From: Sindora glabra
Lineage: Eukaryota > Streptophyta > Magnoliopsida > Fabales > Fabaceae
Length of the DNA: 64,000 nucleotides
NCBI GenBank assembly: GCA_020226215.1
Contig: CM035227.1
Coordinates: forward strand, 105,259,732-105,323,731
Reading direction: 5' to 3'
Shown: positions 1 to 12,575 of the stretch, one piece after another
Position numbering within the stretch: position 1 is the stretch's first letter
Layout: each line of letters begins with the position of its first letter
The notes under the pieces: generated by a model
Databases searched by the model: none
The model's input: the letters and a program-made list of their open reading frames with translations, nothing else
What the model was told of the DNA's origin: nothing
Translations under genes and position numbers: made by a program

Positions 1-274
1 CTTGCGGTAAAACATTCAGCAGACTTTTCTGTGGATCATAAAAGCAATCCATTTGCTGATACGAAGGATAAGAAAATGACAAACACAGAAATCCAGATAA
101 GAATTGGTCCCGTTCATCAAAGTTTCAGCTTTTATTTGACAGATGCAAACAAGTAGCATAATTTTAAGATTCGGATTTGGCTCGCTGATGTCCATTCTGC
201 CTGTCGGCTGCTGTGGCAACCAATAAGCCAATTAATTTTTATATACATCGGATGGTAAAAAGCTTATCAACATT
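1..274. other. tRNA upstream flank, no gene seen
   Basis: There is no recognisable coding sequence. A CAA triplet at about 268-270, a few bases before the tRNA, fits the usual plant pattern of a CAA-containing start site upstream of RNA polymerase III tRNA genes. The only open frame here, on the minus strand, has no recognisable domain. Confidence 0.5.

Positions 275-354
<80 letters not shown>
275..354 (+). tRNA. tRNA-Leu (anticodon UAG)
   Basis: This is an 80-nt type II (long variable arm) tRNA that folds into a full cloverleaf. The 7-bp acceptor stem GACAGTT/AGCTGTC has one G-U pair. The D-arm carries the A box (TGGCCGAGTGG), and the anticodon stem CCAGA/TCTGG encloses the loop TTTAGGC, giving anticodon TAG at 309-311. 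The T-arm carries the B box GGTTCAAATCC. The extended variable arm and the identity bases fit tRNA-Leu, reading CUA and probably other CUN codons. There is no intron and no encoded CCA, as expected for a nuclear gene. A T-run follows 11 bases downstream. Confidence 0.97.
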
Positions 355-364
355 GTTTAAATAA

Positions 365-369
365 TTTTT
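365..369 (+). terminator. RNA polymerase III terminator of tRNA-Leu
   Basis: A run of five T residues on the coding strand begins 11 bases after the tRNA discriminator base. This is the standard Pol III stop signal. Confidence 0.8.
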
Positions 370-1441
370 GCATTTAATTTTATTTCTGAATCAAACGGCA
401 GAAACTGTTTATTTGAGAACAATCAGAATTCACCAGTGGCACTCATCACTAGCTCTCTTAGCCCTTCAACATTTCAATTTGAATGCATTTTGCTGCTTTT
501 AAGGCAGGAATTTTCTTGCTCTTGATATTAATAGCAGGATTAAATTGTATGGTAATAGCGGGTGAAGATGAGTGTATCGCTCAATGGGGAAATATTAGTA
601 TTAAAAGTTTTCATATTACTTCTACTTATATTCTACTTATATTTTAATAACTAAGATAATTATCTTAATTTGGTAAACAATCAACCATAATGTCAAATTT
701 AATGGCAAAGTTAGAAGTAAAAAATTTAGAGGAGTTAAAATACATTTTATTAAAGATTTTAAATTTAGAGGGCTGCACATAAATTTTTTTGGAAAAAGTT
801 CAAATTTGCGAAGGAAAAATTGAAAATTTTCCAATTTTGGGGTGGTTACTCCACGCTTTTATGGCACTATGTCCGTGGTCAAATCATCGTATTTATTAAA
901 GTATAAATAAATATTATACTAAAATTTTAATACCATCATAGGTTTGAAAATATTCTTCCTCCGATGGGTTTCGGAAAGTGGGTGTAAAGCAATAAGTGTT
1001 TTTATTTATTTATTTTGGGCCTCTTGAGGGTAGCAGGATTCGAGGGACAACGAATTTCAACAAATCTTCTTTATAGTTGATTGTTTCTCTTTGGCACTGC
1101 TGATTCTCAGGGCATCTTCGCGGTTGTTGTAGTGAATTCTAAATGACTAAATTGACAGAGGTAGAAAAATTGTAATATCTTCAACATGCTAGTTGATGCC
1201 CTTGTATTTGGGAGCCAGGACAGAATCTTAAGTTAATAATCCACATTTGTCACAAAAGATCTTTTCCATCTAGTAAATGTTCCATTTAAGGTGATTATCT
1301 CAGCGTTGAATATGAAAATTAGAAGACAAACTAGTCCAAATAAAAAAATTAAGGGATACAAAAATCGAAAGAGAGTTAAAAGATTAAAATGTACGTTTTG
1401 AAATTTCACTTTTCACGACATTATTAAAGGACAAGATTGTA
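370..1441. other. AT-rich intergenic, no gene seen
   Basis: AT-rich DNA without a domain-bearing reading frame, splice-consistent exon series or RNA gene. A minus-strand frame near 637-834 is low complexity and has no recognisable motif. Confidence 0.5.
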
Positions 1442-1615
1442 GGTGAATCCTCCGTTATGGCTGAAGCGTTAGCTAAGAGTGATGCTGTGATTTTAAGTCA
1501 ACCTCTCGGTCTTAGTAATATATGATTTGAATCAGATAATAAAGACTTAATAGCTGTTTGTTCAAGCTCAAAGTGCTGTCCGTGAGACATTGACTCTATT
1601 TTAAAAGATAGGCTT
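1442..1615 (+). pseudogene. RNase H-like (RVT_3) fragment
   Basis: Conceptual translation from 1442 reads GESSVMAEALAKSDAVILSQ, then PLGLSNI, a stop, FESDNKDLIAVCSSSKCCP, a second stop, and DIDSILKD. The pattern of an AEA helix, an F-ES-D strand, and a downstream D-I helix is typical of the RNase H-like domain found in plant LINE ORF2 C-termini and in stand-alone plant RVT_3 proteins. Two in-frame stops and the absence of the N-terminal part show that it is dead. It is probably a LINE relic. The assignment rests on motif pattern only. Confidence 0.42.
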
Positions 1616-4027
1616 AACTACAATCTTGATTGATTTTGATCATTTTAATTTGAAATAATTTATTTCGGTTGCTTTGAATTTTAATAGGATCAGTTTTGGT
1701 CTTAATATGTAGATTCCGTCATAGATTGAATAAACATGCGGAGTTGGAATTACTATTTCTTCCTTTGCTTTTTATTTTGGGTTAGTAATTTGCAATTTAT
1801 AATTGTAAATTTAAATTAAAAAAAAATGCAAGTCAATACCTTGAAATTCCAAGGTTAAAAAGGATGAGAAAATTGGTGCTGTTGTTACTGGTAGCGGACC
1901 GTACAAGAGAACATTGTTAAGCCAATAGTTCGCAGTTTGAACTTTGAAGAGAATGTTGGTGTTGGGGCTTGGAGCCGAACTTGATGAAAGAGAGAAAAAA
2001 AAAATAGAAGAGCAAAGTTTATGTTTTTTGCTTTGCTAGGAGTTCATGTTCTTTAGTGTGGAGGAGGGACCGAGAGAGAAAGGGTGGTGGAGAGAGAGAG
2101 AGAGAGAGAGAAATTGTATTTTAGGGAATCAAATTGTATTCAAACTACAAAATTTTCCTCTCTTTAAAAAGGGGTTTCTTTGGCTTGGAATTCAAGAAAT
2201 ACAATACGATGGCTTATGAGGTAGTATTTGCAAGTTTCAAAGGATGTCTTCCTCTACTGTGGGAATCTATTCATCTTCCTTAATTGGTTGTGCTGTTGCA
2301 AAAGGAATAACAGTCGCTTTAAATCGTTAATGCTTGTTGATTCTTATTTATAATAGCGAGATTTGTTTTCTTTTGATTTTAAATCAGTCTCCTGGATTCT
2401 CATGTTGAATTTAATATTGGGTTTTTTTTGTGTTTCTCTAATGGGACTTTTGATTTTGTTAGGTGAATTCTTCTATACATTAAATTCTTTTATTTATTAA
2501 GTATCTAATAGGTCATATTGAATTTTATATTTTTAAGATAAAAAATATTTAATTTAATGACTTACTATTCACTAACAAAATCAATTTATATATACATTAA
2601 ATTTTATTCAAAATACACGATAAAATTAGTTCCTTATTAATGTACAAAGTGACAAGAAAACGACAAGATTAAAGTAAAGAAATAAATTATTATTGGTGTT
2701 GTCGCCGGTGTCGTACACAAGTAGTGTAGTTACATGGATTTGAAGGTTGCTTGATGAATATCTGCGTCTTGCATGGTAAAATAGTCTCGTTGATGCAGAG
2801 CGTGATGATCAGAAATAACAACACTCATTCCTATCTTGGTGTGAAGAAATATACCCTCTTCACAAAGAATTCATTATTCATAGGTTTCCAACTGCTTACA
2901 AGATTGCATTATGATTTATGACTTGACCTATAGGATAGAAGGATGGCATGGGTGACTTAGCAATTGCCAAAAAGTTTGCATCATATTCACGATCCCCAAC
3001 AAGGCAGTTTGTTAAAGCCAGAAGGTATTATTCCCACCAGCAATAATCGTCAAATTTATAAGGTTATCCACTTTTGTAAAAAAAATTTTAAAGTTCTTAA
3101 ATTTTTTTCATATTTTTTATTAAATATCATAGCTTTTATGTACAACTAAAAAAATACTTATTGTTACATGCAAAATCTGTACATACATGAATTTTTTATG
3201 TGAAAAATTTACAGCACTTACTTAAAAGTCATAACTTCTACATTAACTTACAATAAAAACTCCAAGTACACACCTGGGCATTATCTAATTTTTTATAAAT
3301 GTATGCCTTTCCCACTCCTTTTGTCAAATCAATCCTCTAATTTCATACTATTGATTGCCTACCGGCGTATTGTCAGATCTTTCAAAAAATTGAATGATTT
3401 CCTTCCCCTTTCCCAAATCAAAACTCAATTTCACACCCTCTAACATCTAGAGTCTCCTTGTTCAGGTGATATTAAAACTCCAAGTAACTTATTTCAAGGG
3501 TGTCTCCAGGTCGGATGCAGATTGGCCGGCAACTAAATTTACAACAAATTAAGCCCCTATGCACGAGTCTATTTGGATAAGAAGGAATATATGATTGCTC
3601 GGCGCATACTTAGACCAGGTATTATCCATTCTTAAATGGCTCCAAGGTTTTATAAATATGCACTAACAGCTTTTATCTCAGAGCACGTGGAGTTCCTTTA
3701 TGCCCGGGCCCAGTAGAACTTACAAGAAGAAAATATTTCACTAGTCAAAAGCTTTGTAAAACCGGTCATAAATATGAAAGCAGCACATGCAAAATATAGC
3801 GCAGAAGATAAAAGAAAACCTTGATTTCAATCTCCCAACCAGAAGATCAAACATTATCAATATAAAAGAATCTCAGACTACATACGGATCAAAATCAAAA
3901 CAAAACAAGTTCACCAAAAGTTTCGCAGTTTTACTACAAGGCTGCAAAGGAGTTATGCCATCAAGGATCCCGAGAACCCTCCAGCAACCCAAGACAACAT
4001 CAATATCGTTCTTACGATTAGAATTGT
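1616..4027. other. Intergenic stretch, no gene seen
   Basis: No supported gene. It holds a GA microsatellite near 2090 and scattered AT-rich tracts. The stretch at 2690-2960 is less AT-rich than its surroundings but contains no recognisable domain. The 3' untranslated region of the minus-strand ubiquitin-L40 gene should occupy the part just below 4028. Confidence 0.5.
2090..2111. repeat. (GA)n microsatellite
   Basis: Eleven uninterrupted GA repeats, preceded by a purine-rich stretch. Confidence 0.9.
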
Positions 4028-6192
4028 CTACTTGATCTTCTTCTTTGGCCTCAGCTGGGATAAAAAAACAATTGTTTATTAACTAGTGCAGTAACAACCT
4101 CCAAAATTTAATAAACTGAAAAAAGAGCAACAGACCAACAATAGTAAAGAACAAGATAATATACCTGGTTGCTGTGTCCGCACTTCTTTTTCCTGCAGTT
4201 TACAGCACGTGGGTGTAGGCGTGCATAACACCTGAAATACAGAATGAGCGAAATGTAAATACAGTGTGAATTATCCACCTGCTGTAAAAAACAGAGACAA
4301 CATAATGCCTTATGCTCATCAAACAACTAATTAGCAAGAGCTGCATTCAACATTAGACAATCCACTTTGGCACATGGATTATTTCCATCAAGTATAATTA
4401 GAAGATCAAGTAATACAATTAAGATGAAAGTATAAAAAGAAAACATTTATACCACAGCAAACTAAAATTCAAATCTATCCACCACCTTTACCTCGAGGGA
4501 AATAGCCAGAGTAGGAGATAAAACAGGAAATTTACCTAATAACCAAAAAGTACTGTTTTTGAATTTGACACAAATTCTAATTGTTGTCAATTATTGAATT
4601 TACCTAAGAATGAGTTTCTTTGTCAAGTACATATTACAGAGTTATAAATATCGTATAAGAGAGATTCAATATTAGTGTTTATATGATTTATATAAGAACT
4701 CTCGTATAGATTTATGTGAGAACCCTCATCAAGTTTAAATATAATTTTATAATCTTTGATGATATAGTAAATCTTTTTTCACTTATAATTTTTCCTCTGG
4801 AATTTGGGAGTTTTCCACGTTAATTGTTCACATGCTATTCTAATGGATGTAAGATATCTTTCTCAACAATTCTTTATATAAAACACTCGTAAATTATATA
4901 AAAGAAAAAAAATAGCATATAAGCAGCATAGTATAAACCAAAGCTCGTAAATTTACCTAATAACCAAAAAGTACTGTTTTTGAATTTGACACAAATTCTA
5001 ATTGTTGTCAGTTATTGAATTTACCTAAGAATGAGATTCTTTATCAAGTAAATATTTCAGAGCTATAAATATGGTATAAGAGAGATTCAATATTAGTGTT
5101 TATATGATTTATATAAGAACCCTTGTAGAGATTTATGTGAGAACCCTCATCAAATTTAAATATTATTTTATAATCTTTGATGATACAGTGAATCTTTTTT
5201 CATCTATAATTTTTCCCCTGGAATTTGGGAGTTTTCCGCGTTAAATTGTTCACATGCCATTCTAATGGATGTAATTGCTTGATGCTAGTGTGTTTGGAGA
5301 GAAGATATCTTTCTCAACAATTCTTTATATAAAACACTCGTAAATTATATAAAAAAGAAAATAGCATATAAACAGCATAGTATAAACCAAAGCACAAAGA
5401 TCTATCATGCATATCATTCAAGAGTGCCACACTTACTTGCGGCAGATAGTCTTGTCCTGGTTATATTTCCTCGCCAATGCCATCAGTGAGGGCTCAATAA
5501 TTCCACCACGAAGCCTCAAAACAAGATGCAACGTTGACTCTGCCAAATTAAACCATACAATTTTAATACTAATTATAGAACAACAATAAGAATGCTAATC
5601 ATCCTAAAAAAATATATTTAATCGATTGAGGACCGAACATGACATAAACACTGCTCACCAATATTGACAACCTGAATTAATCATTTCTTCAAATGGAGTT
5701 AGGAATCTAATCATGTCCGTAATAATGATTTACAAGATCAAAGTCGAACACATTTCTCAATATTTATAGGTAATATCGTTCTTACAAACAAGAAGAGATA
5801 CCAAATCCTTTGTAAACCATCACAAGTTATAATCTATAGCAAAACACAAAAGGTGAGCCATTCATCTCAGTAAATTTAATTTAAAAAAATTAAGACCATT
5901 TCTTCCGGTACTAACAATCAAATACTTGACAACGGTTTTCCTTAACTTCTTATCCCATTTTGTGTCCCACCAAACAGGAAATGTAGCAATTGGTGGACTA
6001 ACCTTTCTGAATGTTATAATCAGCGAGAGTACGACCATCCTCGAGCTGCTTCCCGGCGAAGATCAATCTTTGCTGGTCCGGAGGAATTCCTTCCTTGTCC
6101 TGGATCTTAGCCTTGACATTGTCAATAGTGTCGCTGGACTCGACCTCAAGGGTGATGGTCTTCCCCGTTAAGGTTTTCACAAAGATCTGCAT
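4028..6192 (-). CDS. RPL40: Ubiquitin-60S ribosomal protein L40 fusion
   Basis: The gene encodes a precursor that is cut into one ubiquitin and the 52-residue large-subunit ribosomal protein eL40. Four coding exons on the minus strand are 6192-6003, 5539-5437, 4231-4165 and 4054-4028. All introns are GT-AG, and the joined 387 bp give 128 aa plus a stop. Exon 1 starts MQIFVKTLTGK and ends within codon 64, after Lys63. Exon 2 completes ubiquitin with LRLRGG and begins L40 with IIEPSLMALARKYNQDK. Exon 3 carries CYARLHPRAVNCRKKKCGH, which with the exon 2 cysteine supplies the four zinc-binding cysteines. Exon 4 ends LRPKKKIK. The length is exactly that of plant and animal L40 fusions, and no residue looks defective. 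Intron 2 is 1205 bp long and contains a 421-bp tandem duplication. The start is fixed by the invariant ubiquitin Met1. Confidence 0.97.
4528..5398. repeat. Tandem duplication, about 421-bp unit, in RPL40 intron 2
   Basis: A block starting AAATTTACCTAATAACC at 4528 recurs at 4949 with few substitutions and ends near 5398. The second copy has about 29 extra bases (around 5270-5300, after GATGTAA) that the first lacks. Both copies lie wholly inside the intron, so the coding sequence is unaffected. Confidence 0.9.
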
Positions 6193-6234
6193 CTTGCCGC
6201 TCTCGTCAATGGGGCTTCTGCGCTTCCAAGTTTT

Positions 6235-6267
6235 CTTTATATATCGGGATTTTTCAGATTAGGGTTT
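6235..6267 (-). promoter_or_regulatory. TATA box and telo-box of RPL40
   Basis: On the minus strand TATATAAAG lies at 6243-6235, about 45 bases before the ATG. AAACCCTAA (telo-box) lies at 6267-6259. Telo-boxes are common in promoters and leaders of plant ribosomal protein and translation genes, where they help coordinate expression in dividing cells. The transcription start itself is not visible, so the telo-box could be either promoter or leader. Confidence 0.6.
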
Positions 6268-8275
6268 TTCTTGTTTTTCTTTTTTTTTTTCAGCTGGTCT
6301 GTTCTCCGTGAAGACGCGTCAAAACGGATCACGGTTCGTGGACTGACCCGTTTAAAATTGCAAATTTTAAGGATAAACACAGTTTTAATGTAACCCAGTT
6401 TGCTTAACTCACGGACATCTAACGGGCGGAGTCATGAGTTTTTTTTCTTTTGCAAAACATGTAAAAGGTAATAATAATACCAAACCACTTTTTCAAATAA
6501 AAACATATATAAATAATATAAATTTCATTTTATAATGTAAAAGGTTATATAAAATACTTCATATATTTATCGAATAATTGAATAACTGTAATAATTTAAA
6601 AAATTTAAATTTAATTCATCATTAATATATTATTATTACAAAATTAATAATATTTACTAATAATTTGTATGTTTTAATCATTTTTTAATGCGTCAACTTA
6701 TGAAAGATAATATTATAAATTTAATTTATAATGATAATAAATTAAATTTAAATCTTAATTCAAGTTAGATATAATAATTCATAGACAATTTACAAGTAAT
6801 TCAAATAATAATCAATTCATTAATATTTCAAAAGCTAGACAAATTTATAAATTTAACAGAAGCTTTATCAGAAGTAAATAGTAATTTTATAAAAATATTA
6901 AAAATCCAAATTAGATAACGACTAATTTTGTAATATTAAAAATTTGACGTGGAAAAAAAACAAAGGGATTCGGAGCCATTGGGTCCAAACGCACTCAAGC
7001 CTGTCAAACCCATTGAGAAAAGGACCCAATCCCCCAAGGTTGGCCCCCGATAGATCAGTTAATTTATCAAAATGATAAGTTATTTAGCCCCCGCACATAA
7101 TATATTGAAGACTTATTACATAGTTAAAGGCAATTGTTTCGAGCTCTTATAATATAACTTTTTTGGGAAAAAAAATGTAAATTATTCACTTTAATTGAAA
7201 GGTAGTTGAATTTTACTTTTTTCTATTTTAAAATTTTGAAATTTATCAATTAAAATCATTTCCTTTCTTTAATTTATTATTTTTAATCCACATATATTAT
7301 TTTCAGATTAAGCATATACATTATTGAATAATATAGATATTTAATTTTATTATAATTATAAAAAACTTTAACTCTATTTTTTATAATAATCTCTATACTT
7401 CCTGCTATGTATCACTTTCTCTTTTCATTTTTCCTTGAAAATTTTTTGCTTCTCCGGTTTTTTTCTTTCCCTTTTGCACACTTGTTTTCTTTCCTTTTTT
7501 TATTTATCTCATATATTTTTATTAATTCTTATTACTTTACATCTTGGTTGTTTTCAATATAATAAATAAGTTAACTTGTAATTTATTAAAAAAAATATTT
7601 GTTTTTTAGTGTAAAAAATGAACAATTTACCAAATTTTTTTCAAAATTACACTTCTTCTTTTAATTAATTAACAGCTCATATTATATCCTTTCTTAATCA
7701 TATATAAACAAAAATAAGTGTATAGATAAATCTATAATATCATAAAATATAAATTAATTATATTTTAAGTAATTATATTTTATTTTAAATAAATAATAAA
7801 TACATAAAGAAATAAATTATAAATGAACATAAAATATCATAAAATATAATTAATTAAATTTTAAGTAATTATATTATTATTTGAAATACCTTTATTATAT
7901 TAATATAATTTAATTTTAAAATATATATAAATTAATTTAATTTATATATTTATTTATATTAATATATATATTTACATTATTTTATATTTTTAAATTAAAT
8001 TAATAGCTAATTTTATTAAATACTTATAATGTAATTAATTAGTTTATTAATTATTTGCTATCAATTAATAAATATTAATTATTATCTAATTTATCAACTA
8101 ATTATACTAAATAAAGCCCTTATATACTGCTTTTCTTTCTTTAATTTATTAGATCGCATACATTTTTTTATCCATTACTATTATTTATAACTAACAATAC
8201 CTAAATTTATTGATTGATTCATAATCAATTGACCTAACAATCACCTTGACCTAATAAATTTATAATTGTAATTCA
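6268..8275. other. Very AT-rich intergenic region
   Basis: The part below 6480 probably contains the distal RPL40 promoter. From about 6500 to 8270 the DNA is extremely AT-rich and made of short TTAAT/ATAAT tracts. No gene, domain or RNA was recognised. Confidence 0.5.
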
Positions 8276-8480
8276 TTGGTCTTATTTGATAATTAATTGA
8301 TAGTTATAGCGGTTAGCTAATTCAATTAGTTGTTAGCTGATTTAATTAACTATTAGCTGATATATGATAGTTAATTGTATTAGTTAGTTTGAATAGCTGA
8401 TTGTATTAACTATTTGAATAAAAATACTTAATAAAATTAATTATTTATGATTAATTATTTGTATGTAAAATAACAAATAA
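8276..8480. mobile_element. MITE-like terminal fragment
   Basis: A run beginning TCTTATTTGATAATTAATTG and continuing with repeated TTAGCTGAT / ATTAACTATT words closely resembles the ends of the elements at 60811-61497 and 62358-63275. The matching opposite end is not clear, so this is probably a decayed or partial copy. Confidence 0.4.
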
Positions 8481-10379
8481 GAATATGCATATATTTTATT
8501 AATTATTTGAATATTTTTTTAATATTTTAGATCTTACATATTATTTAGTAGGTTAAATTTTTTATAAATAATATATTATTATAATTTATTATAAATTAAA
8601 TATTTATTTTAAATTAAATTAATATAATTTTATAATAAATAAATTTATTAATATAAAATTATGTCATAATAAAAAAAAACTTTTTATAACAAAAAATGCA
8701 ATTTAGAAAGAAGAAAACCAAAAGCTAAAGCATTTCAAAAACAAGGAATTAAAAAATGCAAAGCAATGCATCAAAAAGAAGAAAATTTAGAGATAAAATG
8801 ATCTTTTTCTAAATCAGCTATTCAAAAACACTAAGCTTCTCAGCATTTCTCAAATGACAAATTGAATGACCAATCAATTGTTTCAAACAGTTAATTATCA
8901 AATACTGAAATCACTTATTTATTTAGTCAAACTAATTAAAAACTGTTGAAACAACCATTAACTAAATAAGCTCATTAACAGATAAATCATACCTAAATAA
9001 TCTTATCAAGGATGATTCAATGACTTGTTCAATTAGTCAAAATTAGACGTAAATATCCACCATTAGCAATACAAAGTGAAAAAAAATTCCAACATATTTT
9101 TAACCTCACAAACAACAATGAACACCATGAAAAACTCATACTTATAAAAATCCAAATATTAATCAAGCAAACGGGTGTTTAAAGTATGTCAAATGTTATA
9201 GTTATTACAATATCAAAATGATTTTGTGGATATATAAAAGTATAAATTTAATTATTTAATGTTTCTAAATTTAATTAACTTATTTAAAAATAAATGTTAA
9301 ATTTATTTTTCAATGTTAAATTTTTTTTAGTTATAATTTTCATTTGTAAGGATTCTATCAGAAAATTTATATTTAGAAATAAAAATTAATTACTTTTTGC
9401 TGAAAGTTTTTAATTCAAGCAGCATTAGATATTTTTTAAAAATTTTATATCTTTCCATTCACACATAATACTAAGATAAATGATAAAAAATAATATAATA
9501 AAAAGGTAGATATCTACTTGACAATATTATTAATGTTTTATTTAACAATCAATTTTAATAATTTTTATTTATTTTAATATTTTAAGTGAAAGAAGAACAT
9601 ATAATTACAGTAAAAGTAAAAATAAATAATTAATAATATTAATTATAAAATTTGAAGGATATAATAACTAGTACCTTTAAAAATAAGAGACAAAATATTA
9701 TATTTATTTTAAACAAAAATTTTGCAATGTAAAAATTATTTATTAATAATAAATTAAAATGATTATGTTACAAAAAAATTAAATTTGATCTACTATCTAA
9801 ATTAATTTTGCATCATTACATATCTTTATATTATCATGTTAATAAAAATTATTAAAATATTTTTACTATTAGCAAAAAATTATTGATTTTTTTAATGACT
9901 TATCGTATTCTTATCTATTAATAGTATAAAAAGCTTTATATTGGTAATAAATTAAATTTAAATTTTAATACAAATTATAAAACGTTCTTATGTATGTTTA
10001 TTTTAAAAAAATAAATGAAAAATATTAACTATTAATGATAGTTTTTATATTATTTAATTAAAGGATAATTTAATATATACACGAATTGTATTAAAAAGAT
10101 ATGGATTTACCAAAAAAAATAAGATATGATATTAACAAAAATGTAAAAGTAATCCATCAATATGTGTAACTGTAAGCAAAATAAAAATTCTTGTGCTTAT
10201 ATGAAATAAAGAAAATTTTCAAGCTTCATATCACAAAGATAGTTTCATTTGCTTACAGCAGATCACCTTTTACTCGTTTTTTTTTTCCTTAAGTTCATCC
10301 ACGTGTCTCAAATTCTTCAATGGAAACGCATAAAAACCTTCAAAGAAATAATTTAAATTTCATTTTTAATGCAAAAGGT
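8481..10379. other. AT-rich intergenic region
   Basis: No gene recognised. A stretch near 9795-9890 resembles the repeats at 24770-24870 and 25090-25200. Confidence 0.45.
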
Positions 10380-10402
10380 TATATATATATATATATATAT
10401 AT
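10380..10402. repeat. (AT)n microsatellite
   Basis: About eleven AT dinucleotides, directly next to the truncated end of the LINE. Confidence 0.85.
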
Positions 10403-10404
10403 AA

Positions 10405-11130
10405 AATAAATTAACTCTAATAATCATTTGCGAAGAATAAATGTGATATGGGGATTTTATCCTTCCTCAAAAATATGAGTTTCCATAAATTATTTTAAAT
10501 GGCTAGATTTATAGCATGAGTTAGCCTTTTTATGCCTAGAACAAATAGATATGGTAATAAAGGATTTCTTTAGCATATACCTTTTAAGGGTTAAAAATTA
10601 TCAGTAAAGCTACCATTGCAAACTAATTTTATGGTAGTAGTAAAGATACAGTAAGGCTGCCATTCCAAACTAATTTTAATAATTTTAATGAAATGCTCTT
10701 CAAAACCTATGTTTTCAAGCGTGGAAATAAAAAATTCTCATTCCAACTTGTCATAGACTTTTTCCAAATTAACTTTTATAACCATGTAGCTAGTTTATCC
10801 TCTCATATTTTTTATTAAATGAATGATTTCTTGGTTATAATTATATTATTCGAACTATGTCACCTGGGCACCAAGCTACTTTGACTAGGAGAAATGAGAT
10901 TACCCATAACCAGTTTAAGATGATTAGCAATAATCTTTGTAAGTCTTCTTGTAAATAACATTACAAAGACTTACTATATGAAAATCCTTCAGTGTTTCAA
11001 GGTAATCAGTCTTTTAGATAAGGACTAATAAAATATCATTAATCTTTTCTATTATCTCCAAGTAATTAAAAGCTTTTGTGATGGGGTTGCATATTGAGTC
11101 ACCTACCAAATCCCAATGACTCTGAAAAAA
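10405..11130 (-). pseudogene. LINE reverse transcriptase remnant
   Basis: Minus-strand frames give, in order, SLCNVIYKK, then MVIKVNLEKVYDKLE (normally MAIKVDLEKAYD), then NPLLPYLFVLGIKRLTHAIN (normally QGDPLSPYLFVLCMERLTHAI), and finally ISHLFFANDY. These match RT blocks with the catalytic aspartates altered: DLEKAYD is NLEKVYD and FADD is FAND (codons near 10419-10433). Stops and frameshifts separate the blocks. Catalysis would be lost. Confidence 0.82.
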
Positions 11131-11959
11131 TATAACTTGGAAACCATCACTACCAGGAGCTTTGAAGGCACCCATATTAAAAATAGCTACTTTAATTTTG
11201 TTTAGTTTGATTCTTTTTTGAATGGATTAAAGGATTTCTTATTGTAGTTGAGGGAAGAAGCTAATCAAAAGGAATTGTCAGTACTCATTAACATCCTTTG
11301 AAAAAAAAAAGATAAGTAAAAGTTAATAGCCATATCTTTCAAGATTTCTGAATTAAAGTGCTAATTATCAGTCTCATCCTTCAAATATTCAATCTTATTT
11401 CTCTTTTGCTAAACAATTATTAATGTGAGGAAGAAAATTATGTTCCTGTCCTTATAAAGCATCCAATTACAATGGGATTTTTGAAACCCAGTAATTTCCT
11501 TTTGTAAAATGATTAATTCATATTCTTGCCAAAGTTGTTAACTGAGGCCTAACAAAAATAAGTTGAAATTCATCTTAAGAGCTTTATCAATTCCTTCCAC
11601 ACTTCTTATACTTTATCGTTTTCTTCAAAAAATATTTCTAAACGTGTTCCTATTCCATGTTTGAACATTAGCTTTGAATTGACTAGATGCTTGGAACTAA
11701 TCATCCGAGCTACTCTAAGCGTTGTAAACAACATCAAGAAAAGTGTCATCTAAAAGCCACATTGCATGGAACTGGAAAGGACGAGTTACATTAGTGTTGG
11801 AGTTTTTATTTTGGAAACGTATAATAATAGGCCTATGGTCAAACTTCATAAAAAATAAATTGATGATTAATGCTTCCACGTATATAATCTCCATTTTGTA
11901 TTAGCTAAGGCTTTATCAAGTTTTTCTCATAAGTTTTTCCTTTCCTAGGTAAATTTGGG

Positions 11960-12575
11960 CTTTTAAAGCCTAAATCAATCAGATTGCAATCATTTATGCA
12001 AGACACAAAGTGAGTCATATTCCAAAAGTTTAAAAGGTTTCCCTTTCTTTTTTAATTAATTGAGAAGTAAGAATTTTAATCACCTAGAAGAATCTAAAGG
12101 GAGTTAATATGTAATGCAAGATAGCATAATTCCTCCTAAAACTCTATGCATAAGCTCTTCTTAGGGGAAGAATATACGGTCATCAAAAAGCTTGAGCAAG
12201 ATGGCATAATTCCCCCTAAAACTCCATGCACAAGCTCTTATTGGGGGAAGTATATATTGTCATTAAAAGGCCTAAGCAAGAAGAATCCACTTTTATGTAT
12301 TGAACATGCACATATTGAGGATGATGTTTCATAATCATGATGTTATAAGAGGAAGACTTCCATAGAATCCAAATACCACTAGAAAATCCAATTAGGTCCC
12401 TTCTAAAAACTCTATCCATCCTAATATTATGGATAACTCCAGTAACTTTATCATCATTGATGTAGGGTTCCAATATAATGAGGATACCTAAATGGTGAAA
12501 GGTAATAAGGTCACAAGCTTGTGAGATAAAACACAAAGCTCTAACTTCCTTGTAATTCCAATTGATAATGTTTAT
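11960..12575 (-). pseudogene. LINE endonuclease remnant
   Basis: The minus strand starts near 12571 with NIINWNYKEV, a decayed version of the IISWNCRG start of plant LINE ORF2. It continues with LGILIILEPYINDDKVTGV and GFSSGIWILWK, patterns of exonuclease-endonuclease-phosphatase domains. YTSPNKSLCMEF corresponds to the YASPN...R block. Stops follow, and an 80-bp tandem duplication disrupts the region after that block. Confidence 0.75.
12117..12276. repeat. 80-bp tandem duplication in LINE endonuclease
   Basis: The unit at 12117-12196 recurs at 12197-12276. Both begin CAAGAT(A/G)GCATAATTCC and hold the ACTC(T/C)ATGCA(T/C)AAGCTCTT segment, with about ten substitutions between them. The duplication shifts the frame (80 is not a multiple of 3). 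Confidence 0.88.

Noticed and set aside
16..231. 71-codon minus-strand frame beside the tRNA
   Set aside because: No domain or recognised motif, and it does not fit a gene structure.
2244..2330. 28-codon frame after a GA-rich, leader-like stretch
   Set aside because: Too short, with no recognised peptide and no convincing downstream exon.
5926..6171. 81-codon plus-strand frame over the ubiquitin exon
   Set aside because: It is the antisense shadow of the conserved ubiquitin coding exon.
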